Shown here: piece by piece, positions 1-8,042 of the stretch
Layout: each line of letters starts with the position of its first letter
How positions within the stretch are numbered: position 1 is the first letter of the stretch
Origin: Nocardia pseudobrasiliensis NBRC 108224
GTDB lineage: Bacteria > Actinomycetota > Actinomycetes > Mycobacteriales > Mycobacteriaceae
Length of the DNA: 64,000 bases
Reading direction: 5' to 3'
Assembly: GCF_001613105.1 (NCBI RefSeq)
Contig: NZ_BDBS01000023.1
Coordinates: forward strand, 124,001-188,000
Made by a program: the position numbers and the translations under genes
The notes under the pieces: generated by a model
The model's input: the letters and a program-made list of their open reading frames with translations, nothing else
Told to the model about the DNA's origin: nothing
Database searches by the model: none

Positions 1-139
1 CTTCGTGCCCGGTACGCGCATGGGCATCGTCCCCGACGAGCCCACCTGGACCTCGCACTTCCAGATTCGCCGCCTGACCACCTACGAATCCGGGATCGTC
101 GGCGAATTCCACTACGCCGAACCCTTTTATGCGCTCTGA
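1..139 (+). CDS. C-terminal end of an unidentified protein (partial)
   Basis: An open frame runs from the window edge to a TGA at 137-139 and encodes about 45 residues ending in EFHYAEPFYAL. No signal or membrane segment is visible in this piece and I do not recognise the family. It lies 23 bp upstream of purU on the same strand, so the two could be cotranscribed. The rest of the gene is outside the window. Confidence 0.5.
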   Translation, partial: FVPGTRMGIVPDEPTWTSHFQIRRLTTYESGIVGEFHYAEPFYAL

Positions 140-162
140 ACTCGCCCTGTAAGGATGGGGGT

Positions 163-1053
163 ATGAGCTCCACCCCCGAGAATTCCGATGACCGTCGCTA
201 TGTGCTCGCCCTCGGCTGTCTGGACCGCCCGGGCATCATCGCGCGCATCACGTCGTTCATCGCCGAATTCGGGGGTTCGATCGTGGAGGCCGGTTATCAC
301 TCGGATACCGAGTCGGGCTGGTTCTTCACCCGGCAGGCCATCAAGGCCTCGACCGTGCCGTTCTCCCTCGACGAGCTGCGCGCCCGATTCGCGGCCGTGG
401 CCCATGAACTCGGCCCGCGGACCGAATGGCAGCTGCTCGATTCCGCCGAGAAGCGACGCGCGGTGCTGCTGGTCAGCCGAGACGGTCACTGCCTGCACGA
501 TCTGCTCGGTCGCGCGGTCAGCGGTGAACTGCCCGCCACGATCGAGGCGGTCGTCGGCAACCATCCGGATCTGTCCGAGATCACCCAGGCCCACGGGGTG
601 AAGTTCCACTACATCCCGTTCCCGAAGGATCCGGCCGAGCGCGGCCCGGCCTTCGAGCAGGTCCGCAAGATCGTCGACGCCCACGACCCGCACGCGGTCG
701 TATTGGCCCGCTTCATGCAGGTACTACCGCCGCAACTGTGCGAACACTGGGCGGGCCGAGCGATCAACATCCACCACAGCTTCCTGCCCTCGTTCGTCGG
801 CGCCCGCCCCTACCACCAGGCCTTCGCCCGCGGCGTCAAACTCATCGGCGCGACCTGCCACTACGTCACCCCCGAACTGGACGCGGGCCCGATCATCGAA
901 CAGGACGTCACCCGAATCGACCACGCCGACACCGTCGCGGACATGGTCCGCCAGGGCCGCGACATCGAACGCGTGGTCCTCGCCCGCGGCCTGCGTTGGC
1001 ACCTGGAGGGAAGAGTCCTGGTCCACGGCCGAAGAACAGTTGTCTTCAACTGA
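163..1053 (+). CDS. purU: Formyltetrahydrofolate deformylase
   Basis: PurU hydrolyses 10-formyl-THF to THF and formate, balancing one-carbon pools and supplying formate for purine synthesis. The 296 residues show an N-terminal ACT domain (about 12-90, with CLDRPGIIARITSFIAEFGG) and a formyltransferase domain from about residue 100. The catalytic triad is readable as N202, H204 (INIHHSFLPSF) and D240 (ELDAGPIIEQD). VGNHPDL and GARPYHQA are typical of PurU. The ATG at 163 is preceded by AAGGA at 151-155. The length is normal for the family and the gene looks intact. Confidence 0.95.
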   Translation: MSSTPENSDDRRYVLALGCLDRPGIIARITSFIAEFGGSIVEAGYHSDTESGWFFTRQAIKASTVPFSLDELRARFAAVAHELGPRTEWQLLDSAEKRRAVLLVSRDGHCLHDLLGRAVSGELPATIEAVVGNHPDLSEITQAHGVKFHYIPFPKDPAERGPAFEQVRKIVDAHDPHAVVLARFMQVLPPQLCEHWAGRAINIHHSFLPSFVGARPYHQAFARGVKLIGATCHYVTPELDAGPIIEQDVTRIDHADTVADMVRQGRDIERVVLARGLRWHLEGRVLVHGRRTVVFN

Positions 1054-1365
1054 GAACTACGTTTCGCAACAACTGATTTCGCGAGCACATGCGTAACTCG
1101 CCGGGAACGCCCAAAACTCTCCCGAAACCCAACGCAGGACCTGTGACCAACTCACGCGGCGATGACTGGTATGGCCGAGAACTCGGAGAGGCGGGACAGC
1201 GGGACAGCACAGCAGGCCAAGACCGGGCGCCCTTGACCGGCCTTGGCTGGCAACTCGGTCGCCCGCGCTGCCGCCCATCCCCCGCTGTGCGCCGAGGAAG
1301 TCCTCCGCTACCTCCAGTGTCCGCTTTCTGGACGCGTCAACTGGTATAGCCGGGTGAACAGTCCG
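1054..1365. other. Intergenic gap without a supported gene
   Basis: About 310 bp between the end of purU and the end of the convergent hydrolase gene. Short open frames exist on both strands, but none has a ribosome binding site or a recognisable product. No clear terminator hairpin was seen. I see nothing I can support here. Confidence 0.5.
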
Positions 1366-2391
1366 TCACGATGCCACCACGCCACCGACCCGCAGGCCCG
1401 GCGCATCGGCGCCGGCGATACGGATCAGGCGGTGCAGTTCGGCGTTGAATTCGTGGGGGGCTTCGATATTGGGCAGATGTCCGGTGGGGAGCAGGGTGTA
1501 GCGGTCCAGCGAACCGGTGGCGGCCAGCAGGTCGGCGATCTCGCGGGAGTGGATCGGCGGCAGCAGCTTGTCGTATTCACCGGCGATCACGCTGGTGGGC
1601 ACGGTGATGTGCGCGGCGGCCTCGGCGAGATCGAGTTTGGCCAGATCGCGCGCCACGGCGCCGCGCACCGCGGGATGGCAGGAGCGGACGATGGCCAGGC
1701 CGAAGGCCACGGCATCGGCGTCGCAGGCCGGGCTCATGATGCGGTTCTTGAACACACCCCGCGCCGCGGCCGTTCCGGGCAGCGGGACAGGCGCCCCGAA
1801 CAGGGCCTGTGCGAGCCAGGTCGGATTGGGCAGAATCTCGTTGAGCAGCGGAATGATCTTGGCGCGCCCCGGAATTCGGCCCGCCGCGGTGGTCGCGAGC
1901 ATGATGGCCGAGGCCCGCTGCGCGACCTGCTCCGGAAAGCGTTGCGCCCAGGCCTGAATCGTCATCCCGCCCATACTGTGCCCGACCAGCACCGCGCGCT
2001 GTCCGGGCCGCAGCACGGCGTCCAACACGGCCGACAGATCTCCGGCCAGCTGATCGGCCCCGAAACGCTCGGAGCCCAGGCTGGATTCGCCGTGCCCACG
2101 CTGATCGTAGGCGACCACGCGATATTCCCCGGCGAACTCGTTGATCTGCGGATTCCAGTACTCGATGCAGCAGGACCAGCCGTGGATCAATACGAGGACA
2201 TCGCGATCGGCCGGTCCGTGCGCGTGTACGCGCAGGCGGGCGCCGTCGGCGGTGGTGACGGGAACGATTTCGGGAGACGGCGCGACGTTCAACGCGGCCG
2301 TGGCGTAGGTCCGCGCCCGCAAACGCGCACTGTAGGCCGCGTTGAGGCTGTCCGCGCCGCGGGTCACCGTCCCTGGCAACTTCACCAGCAT
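1366..2391 (-). CDS. Alpha/beta hydrolase, copy 1
   Basis: A 341-residue alpha/beta-hydrolase-fold protein without a signal peptide, probably a cytosolic esterase, lipase or thioesterase; the substrate is unknown. The oxyanion motif HGWSCC is at about 70-75, the nucleophile elbow GHSMGG has S139, and the catalytic His is in TGHLPN near the C-terminus. It is clearly paralogous to the gene at 2643-3665 (shared HGWSCC.EYWNPQINEF and AYDQRGHGE). An upstream GTG at 2397 is open in frame, but the ATG at 2391 has AAGGAG at a better distance. An inverted-repeat operator lies 35-63 bp upstream and also occurs before the paralogue and before the XRE gene at 5018-5533. Confidence 0.88.
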   Translation of the reverse strand: MLVKLPGTVTRGADSLNAAYSARLRARTYATAALNVAPSPEIVPVTTADGARLRVHAHGPADRDVLVLIHGWSCCIEYWNPQINEFAGEYRVVAYDQRGHGESSLGSERFGADQLAGDLSAVLDAVLRPGQRAVLVGHSMGGMTIQAWAQRFPEQVAQRASAIMLATTAAGRIPGRAKIIPLLNEILPNPTWLAQALFGAPVPLPGTAAARGVFKNRIMSPACDADAVAFGLAIVRSCHPAVRGAVARDLAKLDLAEAAAHITVPTSVIAGEYDKLLPPIHSREIADLLAATGSLDRYTLLPTGHLPNIEAPHEFNAELHRLIRIAGADAPGLRVGGVVAS

Positions 2392-2425
2392 GAGCACTCC
2401 TTTGTGTCCTACCGCACACTACCGC

Positions 2426-2454
2426 GCTAGCAGCAGTGCTTGCTAGTGCAAGCA
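2426..2454 (-). promoter_or_regulatory. Operator-like inverted repeat before hydrolase copy 1
   Basis: A perfect dyad TGCTTGC-TAGT-GCAAGCA occupies 2437-2454. A further half-site GCTAGCA lies at 2426-2432, again 4 bp away. The site is upstream of the hydrolase start, where a promoter is expected. Near-identical half-sites with the same 4-bp spacing occur at 3716-3733 and 5576-5604. The binding protein is inferred to be the XRE regulator encoded at 5018-5533. Confidence 0.6.
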
Positions 2455-2642
2455 GGAAGTCGCTGGGAGAGAAACTTCGGCTGCGTGCAACCCGCCCTCT
2501 CCTTATACCCATTCCGGGGCAAGGCAATTCACGGGCGATCCGGCAATCGTCGGAAACTCTGTTGTCTGGAACACATATCGGCGCGCGGGGCTTCCCCGCT
2601 ACCGACCCGGCGGATAACGAAATGCCAACGATGCCAAGCGAT

Positions 2643-3665
2643 CTACGCGCTGACCTCGCGGACCCGATGGAAGGCCGCACCCAGCACCAGAGCGAGTTCG
2701 TCGTTGAACCGCTCATAATCCTCGACATTGCCCAGATGTCCGGTCCGCAGGACCACCATCTTCACGAAACTGCCCGCTTCCCTGAGCATTTCGACGATCC
2801 GTTCGGAATGCACCACCGGCGTGAGATCGTCGCGCGAGCCCGCGATCACGGTAGTCGGCACGGTCAGATTCGCCGCGCCGCGGCCCACATTCATCTCGGC
2901 CAGCAGGATGCCGAACTTCGCCCGCACCCGCGCCGGACACGACCGCACGATGGCCAGCGAGAAGTCGGCGATATCGCCGGTGGCGGCCAGGCTCATGACC
3001 TGACGGCGGAAAACCCACCGCACCGGGCGAATCGGGGGAAATACGATCGGCGCGCCCAGGCCGAGTCGGCCGAGCAGATCCGGCAGCACGATCAGGCCGC
3101 GATTGAACAGCGGCACCACGGTCGTGGCCGCGATCAGGCCGTACGGGGCGGAGTTGGTCAGCAGCACCGCGGCCGCGCGCTGGGCGACCTGTTCGGAGTA
3201 GCGACTGGCCCAGGCCTGAATCGTCATACCGCCCAGGCTGTGTCCGACCAGAACCGCGCGCTGTCCGGGGCGCAGCACCGCGGCCAGCACGGTGGACAGA
3301 TCCTCGGCGAGCAGATCGGTGTTCACGCGGGCGTCGCCGAGTTCGGTCTCGCCGTGACCGCGCTGGTCGTAGGCGATCACGCGGTAGCGGTCGGCGAACT
3401 CGTTGATCTGCGGATTCCAGTATTCGAGGCAGCAGCTCCAGCCGTGCACCAGCACCAGCACCTCGCCGTCGGCGGGGCCGTAGGCGTGCACCCGCAGCCG
3501 CACTCCGTCGGCGGTGGTGACCGGAACGACCTCGTGCGGCGCGGTGGGCGGATTGAGGGCCGGGGTCGCGTACACGCGCGTGCGCAGGTCGGCACGATGG
3601 GCGGACATCAGGGCGTGCACCCGGCGCGCGATACCCGCCAGCGGGTTGGGCAGCGTTGCCGACAT
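2643..3665 (-). CDS. Alpha/beta hydrolase, copy 2
   Basis: A 340-residue cytosolic alpha/beta hydrolase. HGWSCC is at about 74-79, the nucleophile S143 is in GHSLGG, an Asp-containing loop GSRDDLTP follows, and the catalytic His is in TGHLGN. The substrate is not deducible. It is a tandem paralogue of the 1366-2391 gene, sharing coding sequence and the leader around the ribosome binding site (ACTCCTTTGTGT on the plus strand in both). This suggests one duplication that included the promoter. The ATG at 3665 has AAAGGAG upstream. The operator dyad is 51-68 bp upstream of the start. Confidence 0.88.
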   Translation of the reverse strand: MSATLPNPLAGIARRVHALMSAHRADLRTRVYATPALNPPTAPHEVVPVTTADGVRLRVHAYGPADGEVLVLVHGWSCCLEYWNPQINEFADRYRVIAYDQRGHGETELGDARVNTDLLAEDLSTVLAAVLRPGQRAVLVGHSLGGMTIQAWASRYSEQVAQRAAAVLLTNSAPYGLIAATTVVPLFNRGLIVLPDLLGRLGLGAPIVFPPIRPVRWVFRRQVMSLAATGDIADFSLAIVRSCPARVRAKFGILLAEMNVGRGAANLTVPTTVIAGSRDDLTPVVHSERIVEMLREAGSFVKMVVLRTGHLGNVEDYERFNDELALVLGAAFHRVREVSA

Positions 3666-3715
3666 CGAACACTCCTTTGTGTGTTACTACTAGCCACGGT
3701 AACTCACGGGAGGAG

Positions 3716-3733
3716 TGCTAGCTAGTGCTAGCT
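3716..3733 (-). promoter_or_regulatory. Operator-like repeat before hydrolase copy 2
   Basis: TGCTAGC-TAGT-GCTAGCT matches the dyad at 2437-2454 with the same central TAGT. Because GCTAGC is self-complementary, the element can be read as an inverted or a direct repeat. It sits between the hydrolase start and the terminator of the DUF2516 gene. Confidence 0.55.
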
Positions 3734-3746
3734 GGACGAAAATAGG

Positions 3747-3780
3747 ACACCCGCCGTTCGCGAAGGCGAACGACGGGTGT
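3747..3780 (-). terminator. Rho-independent-type terminator after the DUF2516 gene
   Basis: A 15-bp stem (3747-3761 with 3766-3780, one mismatch) closes a GAAG/CTTC tetraloop. On the minus strand it is followed by a T-rich stretch (CCTATTTTCG). It lies 40 bp past the DUF2516 stop and should end transcription from the hbhA side. Confidence 0.75.
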
Positions 3781-3819
3781 GTGGTCGCGGGGCGACGCCG
3801 CAGGTAGGACGGGGCGGGA

Positions 3820-4107
3820 CTACCAGCGCGGGCCGCGTTGGATCTCGTCCACTTTCGGGCGCACATCGGCCAGATAGACGCCGGTGGCCACCACGGCGGC
3901 GATGCCGATCAGTCCGACAGGCGTCCGGGCCAGGAACAGCAGGCCCAGCGCGACCGCGAGGATCGTCACCCAGATCGGCTTGGTCAGCTTGTCGACGGCG
4001 GTGAAGGCATCGGCCCGCTGCCTGATCGCATGGACCAGCGCGAAGATGGTCGCACCCATTGCCGCCAGCCACAGCAGCCAGATGATTGCACTTGTCAGCT
4101 GGTACAC
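3820..4107 (-). CDS. DUF2516 family membrane protein (Rv0476-like)
   Basis: A 95-residue integral membrane protein of unknown function with about three hydrophobic helices (roughly residues 5-27, 44-62 and 63-82) and a short charged C-terminus ending DEIQRGPRW. Its position directly downstream of hbhA matches Rv0476 in M. tuberculosis. Here it is separated from hbhA by a hairpin and a tandem-repeat block, so it may be only weakly cotranscribed. Confidence 0.8.
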   Translation of the reverse strand: MYQLTSAIIWLLWLAAMGATIFALVHAIRQRADAFTAVDKLTKPIWVTILAVALGLLFLARTPVGLIGIAAVVATGVYLADVRPKVDEIQRGPRW

Positions 4108-4128
4108 ATCACCAATGATAGAAGCAAC

Positions 4129-4157
4129 GCCCCCGCGCGAAGAACGTGCGCGGGGGC
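4129..4157 (-). terminator. GC-rich hairpin between hbhA and the DUF2516 gene
   Basis: A perfect 10-bp stem GCCCCCGCGC / GCGCGGGGGC with a 9-nt loop lies 22 bp before the DUF2516 start and downstream of hbhA. The following minus-strand sequence has only scattered T residues, so it may act as a partial terminator or attenuator. Confidence 0.5.
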
Positions 4158-4177
4158 AATTGATGGCTTCGGTGCGC

Positions 4178-4281
4178 GGGGGCCTGTGCCGACCTCACCG
4201 CACGGGGGCCTGTGCCGACCTCACCGCACGGGGGCCTGTGCCGACCTCACCGCACGGGGGCCTGTGCCGACCTCACCGCGC
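4178..4281. repeat. Four tandem copies of a 26-bp repeat
   Basis: Units begin at 4178, 4204, 4230 and 4256. The first three are identical and the fourth differs only near its end (GCGC for GCAC). Each starts GGGGGCCTGTGCCGACC. A degenerate fifth unit may follow to about 4307. The unit length is not a multiple of 3 and the block is in the 3' untranslated region of hbhA, so it is a non-coding minisatellite. Confidence 0.9.
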
Positions 4282-4334
4282 GGCGGCTATCGCTGACCTC
4301 GCGGTGCAGGGCGAATTCCCTACGGCCGCAGGCC

Positions 4335-5021
4335 TTACTTCTTGGGGGCGGCGGTGCCGGTGGCCTTCTTCGCCGGGGCGGCCTTCTTGGCGGGAGCCTT
4401 CTTCGCCGGGGCCTTCTTGACCGGGATCTCGTTCGCGACATCCTCCAGCGCGCCGGCGGTCTCGGTGGTCACCGATACGACCTCGGCCTCGAGCTCGGAC
4501 CCGGTTTCCACGACCTCGTCGGCGGCCTTGGTCAGCAGACCGCGGGCCTGGTCGGTCACCTTGCCGAGAACATCCTCGATGCGGCCGGCGACATCGGTGT
4601 AGGTGCTCTCCACCCGGCCGAACTGCTCGTCGAAGGTCGCATTGGTCTCGCGCAGCTTGCCGACGGTCTCCTCACCGCGCACGGCCAGATCCGAGTAGAT
4701 GTCCAGCAGCTGGTGGTAGTACTGGTCGACGATCCGGCGCAGCTCCTCGGGGGTCAGCTTCTCGCGCAGCTCGGCGACGTCGTCCGGCAGTTCGGAGGGC
4801 AGGCTCGAAAGACGCTGGCGCAGCGACTCGATCCGCTCCTGGGCATCGGCGGGCAGGTTGGCGAGACGCTCACGCGCCTCCTCGACCCGGCCGGTCACAT
4901 CGGCGGTCGCGGCGCGACCGCGCAGGTCGTCGACGATCTGGGTGAAGGCCTTGTAGACGGCGTCACCCGCACCGACGGTGGCGTACAGCGGTTTGGTCAC
5001 GGTGGCGTTGGCTTCGGTCAT
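4335..5021 (-). CDS. hbhA: Heparin-binding hemagglutinin-like adhesin
   Basis: A 228-residue protein with the HbhA layout. The N-terminal and central region (to about residue 190) is charged and helical, with coiled-coil character. The C-terminus is a Lys/Ala/Pro tail with repeated KKAPAKKA units, which in mycobacteria binds heparan sulfate on host cells. There is no classical signal peptide, as in mycobacterial HbhA. It is somewhat longer than the M. tuberculosis protein (199 aa). The ATG at 5021 overlaps the stop of the upstream XRE gene by 4 bp, so the two are translationally coupled. Adhesin function here is inferred from family and synteny. Confidence 0.9.
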   Translation of the reverse strand: MTEANATVTKPLYATVGAGDAVYKAFTQIVDDLRGRAATADVTGRVEEARERLANLPADAQERIESLRQRLSSLPSELPDDVAELREKLTPEELRRIVDQYYHQLLDIYSDLAVRGEETVGKLRETNATFDEQFGRVESTYTDVAGRIEDVLGKVTDQARGLLTKAADEVVETGSELEAEVVSVTTETAGALEDVANEIPVKKAPAKKAPAKKAAPAKKATGTAAPKK

Positions 5022-5533
5022 GATGTTTCGTTCTCCTGGCGTGGAACTTCGGTAGCAGTGCCATCGGTGGCATGGTGCGGAACCTCGTTGTCCCTGTCCC
5101 CCCGGGGAACGCCCCCCTCGGATTCCGTTGCGTCCCCTCCGATGTCGTTCCCCGCGTTTTCCCGGCGGAACGATTCGTAGATGTCCAGCAGGACCTGCTT
5201 CTGCCGCTCGGTGATTCCCGAATCGGCCAGCAGGGCGTCCCGGACCGGACTGTGCGGCCGCTGCTCGAGATAGCCGGCCCGCACGTACAAGACCTCCGAG
5301 GAGACCCGCAGACCCTTGGCAATCTGCGCGAGCACCTCGGCGGACGGGTTACGCAGTCCGCGCTCGATCTGACTGAGATACGGATTGCTCACCCCCGCCA
5401 GCTGTGCGAGCTGTCGCAGCGAGACTTGCGCGGCTTCCCGCTGCGCACGGATGAAGCTTCCGATGTCGTGTGCCGCGTTGGCTACGCGGGCCACTCCGGT
5501 GTTCTGATCGGAAACCTCGGGCTCCTGTGCCAT
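5018..5533 (-). CDS. XRE-family transcriptional regulator (Rv0474-like)
   Basis: A 171-residue DNA-binding protein with an HTH_3 domain at about residues 26-85 (LRQLAQLAGVSNPYLSQIERG is the helix-turn-helix). The acidic C-terminal tail is poorly conserved. The ATG at 5533 is chosen over an adjacent in-frame GTG at 5536 because GGAAGG is better spaced. The gene overlaps hbhA by 4 bp, the order seen for Rv0474-Rv0475. Three TGCTAAC-type half-sites 43-71 bp upstream suggest autoregulation. The same motif before two nearby hydrolase genes suggests a small local regulon. Confidence 0.88.
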   Translation of the reverse strand: MAQEPEVSDQNTGVARVANAAHDIGSFIRAQREAAQVSLRQLAQLAGVSNPYLSQIERGLRNPSAEVLAQIAKGLRVSSEVLYVRAGYLEQRPHSPVRDALLADSGITERQKQVLLDIYESFRRENAGNDIGGDATESEGGVPRGDRDNEVPHHATDGTATEVPRQENETS

Positions 5534-5575
5534 CACTCACCTTCCGGCGGTTGTACTGACGATTCTAAAACGAAG

Positions 5576-5604
5576 TGCTAACTATTGCAAGCACTCTGTT
5601 AGCA
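5576..5604 (-). promoter_or_regulatory. Operator-like triple half-site before the XRE gene
   Basis: TGCTAAC (5576-5582), GCAAGCA (5587-5593) and GTTAGCA (5598-5604) are spaced by 4 bp each. This matches the three-half-site arrangement at 2426-2454. It lies in the promoter region of the XRE-hbhA genes and is a candidate autoregulatory site. Confidence 0.6.
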
Positions 5605-5626
5605 CTGATTCGGCAAACATTCGGCG

Positions 5627-6970
5627 CTACGCCGACCAGCCAGGGAACAACAAATGCGAAACGGCGTAGATCGCAAGTCCCGCCAGCGATCCCACCACCG
5701 TTCCGTTGATTCGGATGAATTGCAGATCGCGCCCGGCCTGCAATTCGATCTTGGAGCTCGCCTCGTCGGCATCCCACCGGGCAACCGTATCGCTGATCAG
5801 GGTCGCGATCTCGGAACCGTAGTTCGACACCAGATACCGAACGCCCCGTTCGGTCCAGGAGTCGATTCGCTCGCGCAGTTCGGTCTCGTCGACCAGGCGC
5901 TGACCCAGTTGCTGCACGTTCTCGGTGACCTTGCGGCGCAACGTGCTGTTCGGATCGTCGGCCGATTCCAGAATCATCCGCTTGGCCGCGCGCCACGTGG
6001 CCCGAGCCATTCCGGTGATCTCCTCGCGGCCCATGATCTCGGTCTTGATCCGCTCGGCCTTCTTGATCATGGCGTCGTCGAACTGCAGATCGTGCGCGAA
6101 ATCCTCGAGGAACCGGGTCGCCGCGAGCCGCACCTCGTGATCGGGCTGTGAACGCACCTTCCAGGTGAATTCCACCAATTCTCGATAAATACGCTCCGAC
6201 AACAGCACGTTGACGAATTTCGGCGCCCACGACGGCGCGTCGCGCAGGACGATCCGATCGATCGTCTCCTGACTGCCCAGCGCCCATTGATGGGCGCGCT
6301 CGGCCAGCAGATCCAGCATCGGCGCCTGCCGGTTCTCCGACAGCAGTTCCGCGAGCACCCGCCCGATCGGCGGACCCCACAGCGGTTCGGCGATGCGTTT
6401 GACGATGGTCTGGTCGATGATCTGCTCGACATCCTCGTCGCGCAGCGCGCCGATCACCGCGCGCAACAGGGTCGAGGTCTCCTCCGACACCCGCGCGGCA
6501 TGGTCGGGCTGCGCCATCCAGCGTCCGAGCCGCAGCGAGATCTGCGCCGAATTCACCTTGGCCACAACGGTATCCGGCGACAGGAAATTCGTGCGCACGA
6601 AGTCGCCGAGACTCGTACCGAGTTGATCCTTCTTCTTGCGAATGATCGCGGTATGCGGAATGGGCAGGCCGAGCGGATGCCGGAACAGCGCGGTCACCGC
6701 GAACCAGTCGGCCAGCGCGCCGACCATGCCGGCCTCCGACGCCGCGCGCACATATCCGACCCAGTTGCCGCCGGCCCCGCGCGAACCCATCCAGCAGCAG
6801 AACAGATACACAACCGTCGCCGCGATCAGGAAACCCGTCGCGACCATCTTCATCTTGCGCAGGTCACGCCGCTTACCGGTCTCGTCCATCAGATCGGCGA
6901 ACGAGGTAGGGGGCGCGGCAACCACGCGCGATTCGGACACAGCGGGCACGCTGCCGGGAGATTGCTCCAT
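5627..6970 (-). CDS. DUF445 family membrane-anchored protein (Rv0473-like)
   Basis: About 447 residues of the DUF445 family, whose function is unknown. A transmembrane helix (MVATGFLIAATVVYLFCCW) lies about 50-70 residues from the start, followed by the family block GMVGALADWFAVTALFRHPLGLPIPHT. The long helical middle is followed by a C-terminal hydrophobic segment ending LLFPGWSA. The frame is open upstream to 7132, but that extension is Arg-rich and unlike the family, so I chose the ATG at 6970. It is divergent from the TetR gene, as Rv0473 is from Rv0472c. Confidence 0.82.
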   Translation of the reverse strand: MEQSPGSVPAVSESRVVAAPPTSFADLMDETGKRRDLRKMKMVATGFLIAATVVYLFCCWMGSRGAGGNWVGYVRAASEAGMVGALADWFAVTALFRHPLGLPIPHTAIIRKKKDQLGTSLGDFVRTNFLSPDTVVAKVNSAQISLRLGRWMAQPDHAARVSEETSTLLRAVIGALRDEDVEQIIDQTIVKRIAEPLWGPPIGRVLAELLSENRQAPMLDLLAERAHQWALGSQETIDRIVLRDAPSWAPKFVNVLLSERIYRELVEFTWKVRSQPDHEVRLAATRFLEDFAHDLQFDDAMIKKAERIKTEIMGREEITGMARATWRAAKRMILESADDPNSTLRRKVTENVQQLGQRLVDETELRERIDSWTERGVRYLVSNYGSEIATLISDTVARWDADEASSKIELQAGRDLQFIRINGTVVGSLAGLAIYAVSHLLFPGWSA

Positions 6971-7134
6971 ATTTCCATTCTGCTGGCTGGATCGATGAGC
7001 TTCTCCCCGTGCCGCCCCGCCGCGCCCGAACCGGACGGTGACGCGGCACGCATTTCCACGGGACCGGACCAACCCGATGAGGAAGGACTTAAGCTGGATG
7101 CGCCCCGATAAAATCCGCGAGCGAGGAGTCACCC

Positions 7135-7872
7135 CTGTCCACCGAAGAACTCGTCGAAGTCGGCGACCGAGCCACGCGTTCCGGCGCGAGCGCTCCGGCG
7201 CGCACGGGCCGAGTGGACGGTCGTAAACGACGCTGGCACCAGCACAAGATCGATCGGCGCGAGGAGCTGGTCGACGGCACCCTGGCCGCCATTCGAAAAC
7301 GCGGCGGCGATGTGGGCATGGACGAGATCGCGGCCGAGATCGGCGTCTCGAAAACCGTCCTGTACCGGTATTTCTCGGATAAGGGCGATCTGACCCGCGC
7401 CACTATGGAACGGTTCGTCGAGACCACCCTGATGCCGCGCATCTACGAGGCGATCAGCGACGACCTCGACGAATATCAGCTGGTCCGCAACACCCTCGCC
7501 GCCTACGTGCACACCGTCGACGCCGATACCGACGTCTACCGCTTCATCATGGGCAACGGCGCCACCACCGACAAATCCACGCTGGCCGACTTCGAGAAGC
7601 TGTTCGCCGACGTGGTGGCCGCGGTGCTGCGCGACAAGGCCTTCGACCGCGGCGTCGAGACCGAGGGCATCATGCTCTACGCCTACGTCCTCGTGGGCGG
7701 CGTGCAGTTGGCGACCGACTGGTGGATCACCAATCGCGCCATGACGGCCGACAAGATGCTCGACCACATGACCATGATGGCCTGGAGCGCGATCGAGGGC
7801 ATGGTCCGCGCGAACGGCTCGCCCGAGACCTTCAACGCCCAACCGCATCATCTTCCCGCCCGGGAAGAGTGA
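7135..7872 (+). CDS. TetR-family regulator, MadR (Rv0472c)-like
   Basis: A TetR regulator whose HTH lies in MDEIAAEIGVSKTVLYRYFSDKGDL. The ligand-binding domain follows, and the protein ends HHLPAREE. Synteny with a divergent DUF445 gene and the XRE-hbhA pair matches M. tuberculosis Rv0472c (MadR), a repressor of the mycolate desaturase genes desA1 and desA2; that role is transferred by position and similarity only. The start is uncertain. GTG at 7213 lacks a ribosome binding site, while a rare CTG at 7135 has GAGGAG 6 bp upstream and adds an Arg/Ala-rich N-terminus, so I prefer 7135. Confidence 0.8.
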   Translation: MSTEELVEVGDRATRSGASAPARTGRVDGRKRRWHQHKIDRREELVDGTLAAIRKRGGDVGMDEIAAEIGVSKTVLYRYFSDKGDLTRATMERFVETTLMPRIYEAISDDLDEYQLVRNTLAAYVHTVDADTDVYRFIMGNGATTDKSTLADFEKLFADVVAAVLRDKAFDRGVETEGIMLYAYVLVGGVQLATDWWITNRAMTADKMLDHMTMMAWSAIEGMVRANGSPETFNAQPHHLPAREE

Positions 7873-8042
7873 GGCGCGGAAAGTACATCCGGTCGTATTC
7901 CTCGACGCAACAATCCGCGTCGCGATATTCCGTGGGGCGACACCGCGGCTCACCTCTTGACCCGGACTCCCATGATCGGCCAGCCTGTTAGCAGGCGGCA
8001 AACGCTGGTCGAGGAACACGCAGAGAGGCGGAGTAGCTCTCC

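Noticed and set aside
4178..4281. CRISPR-like array
   Set aside because: The 26-bp units are directly adjacent with no spacers and there are no cas genes.
5576..5604. Resemblance of the XRE upstream site to the HrcA CIRCE element
   Set aside because: The half-site order is reversed (TGCTAAC first, GTTAGCA last) and the 9-bp spacer of CIRCE is missing; it fits the other two local sites better.
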